Shown: positions 24,839 to 30,803 of the stretch, piece by piece
How the letters are laid out: every line of letters starts with the position of its first letter
Position numbering within the stretch: position 1 is the first letter of the stretch
Origin: an uncultured Prevotellaceae bacterium
GTDB lineage: Bacteria > Bacteroidota > Bacteroidia > Bacteroidales > Muribaculaceae
NCBI GenBank assembly: GCA_947302275.1
Contig: CAMYUW010000028.1
Location: 1-33,446 of the forward strand
DNA: 33,446 nucleotides
Direction of reading: 5' to 3'
Notes under the pieces: model-generated
What the model saw: the letters and a program-made list of their open reading frames with translations, nothing else
What the model was told of the DNA's origin: nothing
Database searches by the model: none
Position numbers and translations under genes: made by a program

Positions 24839-26119
24839 TCACTCTCCGCGGGCGTCGGTGGCCAGCAAGCGGTGTCCCAGCCGGCAGTAGATGCACTTGC
24901 GGGCCTCGCAGTAGTTGCGGCGCAACTGGATGAGGGCCTGGCTGGTCAGTGCGTCGTCACACTTGATGCCAGCCGTCTTGAACATTGCCACAATGCTGTT
25001 CTGCTCGGGACGGATGTCCTCGAGCAGGGCTATAGCGCGGTCGGTCATCTGGTAGTCGTCGGTCAATTCTCCGTAAGCGTAATAGAGTGGGGCGACCGTG
25101 TTGATGAGCACGATGTCGATGCTGCTCTTGCTCAAGGCGCGGCCTGCGCTGGGCGAAGGTTTGCCGAATGAGTAATGCGTCGTCCAATAGCCGCTCAACT
25201 CGATATCAAACAGTTGGCGCAGTGCTGCGGTGTCGCTGGCGTTGAGGATGTCGTTCATCAGGTTGAAGCCGCCCTGGACAAACTGCGCCAGCAGGGCGAT
25301 GCGGCGATAAGGGAAATTCTGAGGGCGGCTGCGGAACAGGCGCCAGGCGGTACCCTCGATGGGTCGCAGCGAGAATTTGTTGGCCAGGAATGCGTATTCG
25401 CGCATCAGTTGTTGATAATAGGTGTCGTCGGCGTGGGCTCCGTTCAGGAGACCCGCCTGGCCGAAAAGTAATGCCTCGATTTGGAGGATGGAGTCGCTGT
25501 GCTTGTGCAGCAGGCGCAACGGTGTGACCCGAGCCAGCCGCTCAAAGGCGTCGTTGTTGATGCCGAACCCCAGTGTCCTGGCCAGCATCACGTAGCAAAT
25601 GTCTTCCCAACTGCCGTGGTAGCGGTCATATAGCTCTTGGACGCGGTCCACCTTGCCATGGAGTCGCTCAAATGCCAGTGCCTCAATCCACTCGGTGACG
25701 GTGAGCTGGGGCACCTCGTTGAGACGTGCGGCACAGGGCAATTCCACTTGGGCATTGACCAGTCGGTCATAACTCTCGTTGAAACGGGGTGACACGTGCA
25801 ATTCAACTTGAGGGATGATTTCGCCATTGATTCTGGTGACGGGCGCGTCGTCTTTCTCGACTACGTGCAGGATGACGCTGTCATAGGCCGGATCCTCATC
25901 GTGGTGATGGCGTTTCCAGTCACTGGCACGCACATGGATCTCGACGTTGCCCACCCACATGTGTCCGTCAATCTCAACCTTGGCGTTGAAGAAGTCGGGT
26001 CCCGAATCGGTGTTGAGCAAGCCGGGGTCGATGACACGCACCTTGCGGCCATCGTTGGTGACCATGTCCTCGCTGAGCCACAGCTTGTGTTGCCAGATGT
26101 ATTGCAGCAGTCGTTCCAT
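24839..26119 (-). CDS. DUF2851 family protein
   Basis: The 426-residue protein matches the Bacteroidetes DUF2851 family in length and key segments: the N-terminal MERLLQYIWQHKLW, GPDFFNAKVEIDGHMWVGNVEIHVRASDWKRHHH, and the C-terminal cysteine-rich CEARKCIYCRLGHRLL, which could bind a metal. There is no signal peptide, so it is probably cytoplasmic. The conserved His/Asp/Glu-rich N-terminal segment looks like an enzyme active site, but no reaction is established for the family. The upstream leader consists of AT-rich tandem repeats (26131-26158). Confidence 0.8.
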   Translation of the reverse strand: MERLLQYIWQHKLWLSEDMVTNDGRKVRVIDPGLLNTDSGPDFFNAKVEIDGHMWVGNVEIHVRASDWKRHHHDEDPAYDSVILHVVEKDDAPVTRINGEIIPQVELHVSPRFNESYDRLVNAQVELPCAARLNEVPQLTVTEWIEALAFERLHGKVDRVQELYDRYHGSWEDICYVMLARTLGFGINNDAFERLARVTPLRLLHKHSDSILQIEALLFGQAGLLNGAHADDTYYQQLMREYAFLANKFSLRPIEGTAWRLFRSRPQNFPYRRIALLAQFVQGGFNLMNDILNASDTAALRQLFDIELSGYWTTHYSFGKPSPSAGRALSKSSIDIVLINTVAPLYYAYGELTDDYQMTDRAIALLEDIRPEQNSIVAMFKTAGIKCDDALTSQALIQLRRNYCEARKCIYCRLGHRLLATDARGE

Positions 26120-26130
26120 TTGTTTAGTTT

Positions 26131-26220
26131 AGTTTTAAGTTTTTAGTTTTAAGTTTTTAGTTGTAAGTACGGATACTATCGCCTAACACCTAATACCTAA
26201 TACCTATCGCCTAACACCTA
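26131..26220. repeat. Intergenic tandem and direct repeats
   Basis: Two copies of the 14-bp unit AGTTTTAAGTTTTT (26131-26144, 26145-26158) are followed by a third, partial and altered copy. Further on, a 17-bp direct repeat CTATCGCCTAACACCTA occurs at 26176-26192 and 26204-26220, separated by ACCTAATAC-type units. The sequence is non-coding and sits between divergent genes. Confidence 0.8.
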
Positions 26221-26283
26221 TAACCTAATTAACGAGCGAATTTACTGCTTTTTCGGCGCTTGTCGGCAAGATTATGGCAAAAA

Positions 26284-26315
26284 TTTGGCATTTCGTTTAA
26301 CTTGCACTATCTTTG
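26284..26315 (+). promoter_or_regulatory. Promoter of the polytopic membrane protein gene
   Basis: TTTG (26284-26287), a 20-bp spacer and TATCTTTG (26308-26315) are an exact match to both boxes of the Bacteroidetes consensus. The site lies within the longest open frame (TTG at 26260), which therefore cannot be the true start if this promoter is used. Confidence 0.7.
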
Positions 26316-26322
26316 TCACATC

Positions 26323-28023
26323 TTGTTAGAACAACTGCGACATATCAAACGATGGGTCAACGGCCATTACAGCACCTCAGTGGGGTGGGCGATTGTTCTG
26401 CTCGCATTGTGGCAACTGGTGATTGCCACATTTGGTGTGGACTTGTGCGACACGGGCTATTACCTCACTTTCTTTGACAACATCTTCAAGGCGCCCGATA
26501 GCGTGGAGTATAACTTCATGTATTACTTGAGTGGTGTGGCTGGAGGTGTACTCAATGCCTTATTGCCCGCTGGCGGTAAGTGGATGGCGATGCGCGTGGC
26601 AGGTGTGCTGTGCAATGTGGGCTGCATGGCGATTCTCGCTTGGGCATTCAAGCGCATAATGCCGGCGGCGGCAGTTATCTTGGGCTTCCTCATGGTAGTG
26701 GCATCACTCGTGCAGTTCCCTTACACGTTCAATAATGACTTGATGAGCGCTTTGCTCTGGGTTGGGGCTCTGGTTTTGACCTTCAAGGGATTGACCGAGG
26801 GCCGCTGGTATCGCTTGTTGCTGGCTGGCATCATTGTGGGCATGAATACGTTTACCCGTATCCCCAACGTGCTGGCTGTGGGCTTGGCAGTGATGCCGTT
26901 TGTCGCTCATTATTATAATGGAAAATCGTGGCGAGACTGTTGGCGTCAATGCGGCACCATGCTGGCTGGTATTGCGGCAGGGACGCTGGCCGTCATTGTC
27001 TTGATGATGGCATTGGGGCATTGGGAAATCTTCCTGCAGAACATGACCGACCTGCTGGGCGTGGCAACCGGCAGTAGCGGCGAGGCAAGCCATAATGCGG
27101 GCGGCATGGTGATGGAAATGATCAGTTTCTACGGACAATGTTTGCTGGTGGGTGCCAAGCTGTTTGCCCTGTGGGCTGTGTTTTGGCTCGTGAGGAAGTA
27201 TGTGGGCAATCAACTGTTGCGTTATTGCGCATGGATTCTCGTAGCAATCGCTACGGTTTACTTCATGGCCCATCAGTCCCATATCATGCACCCATTGTGG
27301 GTGATGTGTGTGGCCGGACTTGCGTGGGTCATTTATAGAGGAAAAGACCGTGCCGTGGCAGCATGGCTGGGCCTGTTCATGTTGCTGGTTTTCCCGCTGG
27401 GCAGCGACGGAGCGACCAACAATGGCGGCATCATCGCCTGGATGGCGGCTCCCGTGGCAGCCCTCTTGTGGCAACGCCGATATAACGTCATTTTCCCGCT
27501 GACGTTTATCGCTGTTGGTTTGGTTCAGACGGTAACGTGGGGTGCCTATTTTGATGGTGGTGCCTTATGGCACAAGACGGCGGCAATCAACGATAACCAT
27601 GCGGCTTGCATCCACACGTCCCTCGAGCGTGCCCGCGTTATTAACGCAACGCTTCCCGAACTGATGCGGTACGTCAATCAGGGCGACACCTTGTTATGCT
27701 ACGGCAGCATTCCCATGATGAACCACTTGACGGGGTCGATTCCCGCCATCGGTTGCTCGTGGCCCGAATTGTTGAGCACTGAGGCCCTGTATGAGCGCTT
27801 GAGCGCCTTGAAAAATAGCCGTCCCGCCATTCTGCGGCAAAAGTTCAACAACCTGGGTTCCTATTGGAGCGAGGCCACCGACGATTATCTCACAGCCTAT
27901 TCCATCGTGGATGACAAGTTCCTGCAACAGGAAAAGATGGATGCCCTTAACCGTTGGATGGCTGCTGCAGGTTATCATATCGTGTGGCAAAATCAGTGGT
28001 TTGCGCTGTATGCAGCTGATTGA
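26323..28023 (+). CDS. Polytopic inner-membrane protein, possible GT-C-type glycosyltransferase
   Basis: The protein has about 566 residues from the TTG at 26323, with ten to twelve hydrophobic segments across the first 420. A soluble C-terminal region (about 430-566) ends KMDALNRWMAAAGYHIVWQNQWFALYAAD. The first periplasmic loop carries an acidic pair in FGVDLCDTGYYLTFFDN, as GT-C glycosyltransferases do, so a lipid-linked-sugar transferase is possible but unproven. No standard ATG start is visible. The frame is open from a TTG at 26260; the consensus promoter at 26284-26315 argues for 26323 (TTG) or 26380 (GTG). A weak hairpin with six T (28054-28076) follows the stop. Confidence 0.7.
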   Translation: MLEQLRHIKRWVNGHYSTSVGWAIVLLALWQLVIATFGVDLCDTGYYLTFFDNIFKAPDSVEYNFMYYLSGVAGGVLNALLPAGGKWMAMRVAGVLCNVGCMAILAWAFKRIMPAAAVILGFLMVVASLVQFPYTFNNDLMSALLWVGALVLTFKGLTEGRWYRLLLAGIIVGMNTFTRIPNVLAVGLAVMPFVAHYYNGKSWRDCWRQCGTMLAGIAAGTLAVIVLMMALGHWEIFLQNMTDLLGVATGSSGEASHNAGGMVMEMISFYGQCLLVGAKLFALWAVFWLVRKYVGNQLLRYCAWILVAIATVYFMAHQSHIMHPLWVMCVAGLAWVIYRGKDRAVAAWLGLFMLLVFPLGSDGATNNGGIIAWMAAPVAALLWQRRYNVIFPLTFIAVGLVQTVTWGAYFDGGALWHKTAAINDNHAACIHTSLERARVINATLPELMRYVNQGDTLLCYGSIPMMNHLTGSIPAIGCSWPELLSTEALYERLSALKNSRPAILRQKFNNLGSYWSEATDDYLTAYSIVDDKFLQQEKMDALNRWMAAAGYHIVWQNQWFALYAAD

Positions 28024-28053
28024 CAGTGTATTGAGAATGATGGTAACGTGGCG

Positions 28054-28076
28054 TTGAAAAGAAATTTCAATTTTTT
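28054..28076 (+). terminator. Weak intrinsic terminator after the membrane protein gene
   Basis: A 6-bp AT-rich stem TTGAAA/TTTCAA (28054-28059, 28065-28070) with a five-base loop is followed by six T. Confidence 0.45.
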
Positions 28077-28087
28077 CTGTCAAAAAA

Positions 28088-28119
28088 TTTGGTCACGTCA
28101 AAAAGTCGCCATATCTTTG
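28088..28119 (+). promoter_or_regulatory. Promoter of tRNA-Phe
   Basis: TTTG (28088-28091), a 20-bp spacer and TATCTTTG (28112-28119) exactly match the Bacteroidetes consensus, 15 bp before the mature tRNA. Confidence 0.75.
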
Positions 28120-28134
28120 CACTCGCTTTTGAAA

Positions 28135-28206
28135 GGTACCTTAGCTCAGTGGTAGAGCAGTGGACTGAAAATCCGCGTGTCCCTGGTTCGATCCCCGGAG
28201 GTACCA
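28135..28206 (+). tRNA. tRNA-Phe (GAA)
   Basis: A complete 72-nt cloverleaf: acceptor GGTACCT/AGGTACC, D arm GCTC-AGTGGTA-GAGC, anticodon arm GTGGA-CTGAAAA-TCCGC with anticodon GAA, variable loop GTGTC, T arm CCTGG-TTCGATC-CCCGG, discriminator A. CCA is not encoded. The T stem has a U-C mismatch at positions 51-63, where a pair is normal. The gene has its own promoter and terminator. Confidence 0.95.
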
Positions 28207-28225
28207 CATCAAAAACACGAAGCGA

Positions 28226-28255
28226 CCGACTGCCCGCGCAGTCGGCCGTTTTTTT
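28226..28255 (+). terminator. Intrinsic terminator of tRNA-Phe
   Basis: Arms CCGACTGC (28226-28233) and GCAGTCGG (28238-28245) with a CCGC loop are followed by a run of seven T (28249-28255). Confidence 0.85.
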
Positions 28256-28321
28256 GTTGGGAATTATCGAAGAGGTGCCGGTCTTGCTTTCTTTTGGGGG
28301 CTCCCATTGCTTTATGAAGAT

Positions 28322-28352
28322 TTTGAACTTTTTTTAAAAATCACTAACTTTG
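28322..28352 (+). promoter_or_regulatory. Promoter of the FISUMP/dockerin-like gene
   Basis: TTTG (28322-28325), a 19-bp spacer and TAACTTTG (28345-28352) match the consensus, 41 bp before the ATG at 28394. Confidence 0.65.
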
Positions 28353-28393
28353 CAGAATGTAAAAACATATTAACCAACTAAATCAATTACGTT

Positions 28394-29176
28394 ATGACGA
28401 AGTTTAGCTCATTTTTATTTGTATTGTTGATGATGCTGGCCTCTTTCACAGCCAGTGCACAAGAGTATCAACGCGGTGATGTGAATTATGATGGTCAGGT
28501 CAGCATATCGGACGTGACCAGTTTGATTGACTATCTCTTGTCTGGTTCCTGGCCAGAAGACCCTGTGACCCCTCCCGACACCCACGAGTACGTTGACCTG
28601 GGCCTTCCCAGCGGCACGCTGTGGGCCACCTGTAACGTGGGTGCCACCGCTCCCGAGGAGTATGGCGATTACTTCGCCTGGGGCGAGACCGAGCCCAAGG
28701 AGGAATATACGTGGGAAACCTATCAGTGGTGCAACGGTAGTGATACTACGCTGACGAAGTATTGCACCAATAGCATTTGGGGTTACCAAGACTTCACAGA
28801 CGGCAAGGTCGAATTGGATCCTGAGGACGATGCCGCTTATGCCAACTGGGGTTCGTCGTGGCGCATGCCGACGGTCGAGCAGTTGAATGAACTGATTGAC
28901 AACTGCTCTTGGACGTGGACAGATCGTAACGGCGTTTACGGTCGCTTGTTCACCGGTCCCAACGGGAATACTTTGTTCTTGCCTGCTGCGGGTCACCTTG
29001 GAGCCAATATGCTCAGGTCATCGAACTCGGACGGCCTCTATTGGACGCGCTCGCTCGGCAACACCGGGGCGTACTACGCTTTAGCCCTCAGTTTCTACTC
29101 GGGCGGCAAGCAGTGGTGGAACATCAGACGCAACTGCGGCCTCTCCGTGCGTGCCGTGCGCGTGTCTCAGAATTAG
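28394..29176 (+). CDS. Secreted protein: N-terminal single dockerin-like motif plus FISUMP-type domain
   Basis: The 260-residue product has a signal peptide (MTKFSSFLFVLLMMLASFTASA), then one dockerin-like motif (GDVNYDGQVSISDVTSLIDYLL, about 28-49) and a Pro-rich linker. The remainder resembles the Fibrobacter succinogenes major paralogous (FISUMP) family: EYVDLGLPSGTLWATCNVGA, DYFAWGETEPKEEYTW, WRMPTVEQLNELIDNCSW, NTLFLPAAGHL, YWTRSLG and a final LSVRAVR. FISUMP proteins are exported and lack known enzymatic activity; a surface role is inferred. The dockerin motif is single and N-terminal, whereas the LRR neighbours carry a C-terminal pair. Confidence 0.82.
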   Translation: MTKFSSFLFVLLMMLASFTASAQEYQRGDVNYDGQVSISDVTSLIDYLLSGSWPEDPVTPPDTHEYVDLGLPSGTLWATCNVGATAPEEYGDYFAWGETEPKEEYTWETYQWCNGSDTTLTKYCTNSIWGYQDFTDGKVELDPEDDAAYANWGSSWRMPTVEQLNELIDNCSWTWTDRNGVYGRLFTGPNGNTLFLPAAGHLGANMLRSSNSDGLYWTRSLGNTGAYYALALSFYSGGKQWWNIRRNCGLSVRAVRVSQN

Positions 29177-29177
29177 C

Positions 29178-29222
29178 ATCCTCCATCTTGACACGCAACA
29201 CGTTCATCAGTTGCGCGAGGAT
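29178..29222 (+). other. Nested inverted repeat just after the FISUMP gene
   Basis: ATCCTC (29178-29183) pairs with GAGGAT (29217-29222) and, inside it, CGCAAC (29194-29199) pairs with GTTGCG (29210-29215). It begins 2 bp after the stop codon and has no T-run. It could be an mRNA 3' stem; the evidence is weak. Confidence 0.3.
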
Positions 29223-29331
29223 ATTTCGGCGTGGGAATATAAATGCACTGCACCACCGGCTATCCCCCTCAACCCAACAGCGAGGACGGGTTGAAACTGT
29301 AAATCTTTCAAATAAACCTTAACAAACAACT

Positions 29332-29370
29332 ACGCCAACGGGATTTAGGTCTCGCTGGCGTGGCTGTTTT
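29332..29370. terminator. Hairpin between convergent FISUMP and muramidase genes
   Basis: ACGCCAACG (29332-29340) and CGCTGGCGT (29353-29361) pair with one mismatch, followed on the plus strand by a short T-rich run (29365-29370). It lies between the stops at 29176 and 29433. Confidence 0.55.
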
Positions 29371-29432
29371 ATTGATCGCCGACAGCTCGAATAAATTATC
29401 GAAGTGATTTGTCGAGCCAGCCGGTTAATGGG

Positions 29433-30452
29433 TTACTTTTTGTATCTATTATAGGCTGCCTCGAGTTTGGTGTCGTAGTGATTTTGCTTGTAACCAGCGC
29501 CATTGTAACGTCTAGCAAATTCTGCCCAGTTTTTTCTGTCTCCCCGCAGGTGCTTGGCCATATCGTGATACTTGATAAATTCGATAAACAGCATGAGCTG
29601 TTCTCTCTCACTCATGCACATCTTATCAACAAACTCTTGAACTGTGTTGCAATTGCAGGCCTTGTAATTATTACCCATGATCTGGAACAATCCCCAACTG
29701 GCTGAGGCATTGGCTGCATCACGGTTAATGTAGCGGGCTTTTTCCAGGCGGGCATGCTCGCCTACGCCACCCACATAGTGTGTTTTACCCTGATTCCATG
29801 TTTGGTTCAGGATTTCAGGATCATTATAATCGCTGGGTTCAACTTTGAGTTTCGTGAGTTCTTTCCAGAACACATGGCTCTCGAACAGGATAGTAGGATG
29901 ATTGCTGTACACAAAGCCCGATCCGCCCGCTTCAACGTCTTTGATGGCTTGGACCACGGCAACGTCAACATCTAACTTTTCGGCGGCATCCTGATAATCT
30001 TTGTAAGCGATTTTGCTGTTGGAAATCTGGTTTTTGCCATGCCAGATGAGTTCGCTCCAGGTTGCCTGTCCAACGATACCATCAACTTTCAAGCCTTTAG
30101 CAGCTTGGAATTTCTTGACCTGTTCCTCGGTCAGTTGGCCGAAAAAGCCATCAGGGTTCAAGGAATATTTCAACTCGTTAAGTAAAGACTGCAACAGCCA
30201 AGCTTTGTGATTACGGTAAGAAAAATCAGTAGTCACCTTTACAGTACCCAGGTAATTCAGCACTTTGGCGCTGATTTTCCTCACGGGTTTTGGCATGTCT
30301 CTGGGCATGTCTCTAGGCATGTCTCTGGGCATTTCGCCTACAACTATAGGTTCCGGAGAGTCGATTATAATGAAATCTGATTCAGCATCAACTTCACTTA
30401 ATAGACCACGCTCAATAATTTCCAAGTTGTCTTCCATCAAATTGTCTTCCAT
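29433..30452 (-). CDS. Endolysin-like N-acetylmuramidase with peptidoglycan-binding domain
   Basis: The 339-residue protein has an acidic N-terminus without a signal peptide and a repeat MPRDMPRDMPRDMPKP (about 41-56). A peptidoglycan-binding domain (about 75-135, GFFGQLTEEQVKKFQAAKGL, VDGIVGQATWSEL) and a C-terminal DUF3380/N-acetylmuramidase domain (about 150-339) follow. Catalytic-region motifs are KDVEAGGSGF with the candidate glutamate, HPTILFESHVFW, ASWGLFQIMGNNYKAC and FARRYNGAGYKQNHYD. The family cleaves the MurNAc-GlcNAc bond of peptidoglycan and is best known from phage endolysins. No holin or other phage gene adjoins it. The first codons duplicate MEDNL, so 30437 is an alternative start. 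Confidence 0.88.
   Translation of the reverse strand: MEDNLMEDNLEIIERGLLSEVDAESDFIIIDSPEPIVVGEMPRDMPRDMPRDMPKPVRKISAKVLNYLGTVKVTTDFSYRNHKAWLLQSLLNELKYSLNPDGFFGQLTEEQVKKFQAAKGLKVDGIVGQATWSELIWHGKNQISNSKIAYKDYQDAAEKLDVDVAVVQAIKDVEAGGSGFVYSNHPTILFESHVFWKELTKLKVEPSDYNDPEILNQTWNQGKTHYVGGVGEHARLEKARYINRDAANASASWGLFQIMGNNYKACNCNTVQEFVDKMCMSEREQLMLFIEFIKYHDMAKHLRGDRKNWAEFARRYNGAGYKQNHYDTKLEAAYNRYKK
30294..30329 (-). repeat. Three 12-bp in-frame tandem repeats in the muramidase gene
   Basis: On the minus strand ATGCCCAGAGAC, ATGCCTAGAGAC and ATGCCCAGAGAC follow each other and encode MPRD three times. A fourth diverged unit encodes MPKP. Confidence 0.9.
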
Positions 30453-30515
30453 AATGATTTAGAGTATTAATTGTTAAAAATGTTGTTTGCTCTTGGGTTA
30501 AAGATTGATTTGATG

Positions 30516-30546
30516 CAAAGTTACAACAAAAATGCTAATGAACAAA
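30516..30546 (-). promoter_or_regulatory. Promoter of the muramidase gene
   Basis: The minus strand has TTTG (30543-30546), a 19-bp spacer and TAACTTTG (30516-30523), matching the Bacteroidetes consensus. The leader is about 60 nt. Confidence 0.7.
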
Positions 30547-30670
30547 GAAAATCTTTTAATTAATTGTTTCCGGCTAAAAAATGTTGGCGGTTGAAATTAT
30601 AGTTTTCAAAGCAACTCGGTTCGCTTGAACCATTGAGCTCTTATTCAAAGCGGTAAATAGGGGCTGCTCT

Positions 30671-30690
30671 CTGTCTAATTTTTGGACACT
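30671..30690 (+). promoter_or_regulatory. Inverted repeat upstream of the 30804 promoter
   Basis: TGTC (30672-30675) and GACA (30685-30688) bracket TAATTTTTG. The sequence resembles the reverse complement of the perfect repeat at 20433-20453 and sits at the same distance (46 nt) from its -33 element. Confidence 0.5.
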
Positions 30691-30726
30691 TTTTCGTCCT
30701 TTTCTTGACGATTGGCTATCATGTCG

Positions 30727-30766
30727 GTGAAAGTCTTGTTTTCTTTCAGGGCTTTAATTATCTTTG
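30727..30766 (+). promoter_or_regulatory. Promoter of the large BspA-like gene
   Basis: GTGAAA (30727-30732) precedes TTG (30736-30738), then a 20-bp spacer and TATCTTTG (30759-30766). The GTGAAA half-site sits 9 nt before TTG, against 10 nt in the 18719 and 20499 promoters. Confidence 0.6.
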
Positions 30767-30803
30767 CGACAGTAATAAACAACACAAAATACCCAACACG
30801 AAG

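Larger units (their letters stand above)
30453..30803. other. Intergenic stretch between divergent muramidase and BspA-like genes
   Basis: These 351 bp hold the muramidase promoter (30516-30546), about 120 bp of AT-rich sequence with a minor GGTTC/GAACC hairpin (30618-30631), the inverted repeat 30671-30690 and the BspA-like gene promoter (30736-30766). An in-frame extension of the BspA-like gene up to 30705 overlaps its promoter and is not called. Confidence 0.6.

Noticed and set aside
28135..30803. Possible genomic-island insertion at tRNA-Phe, given accessory genes and an endolysin downstream.
   Set aside because: No integrase and no repeat of the tRNA 3' end (GGTTCGATCCCCGG) was found in the following sequence.
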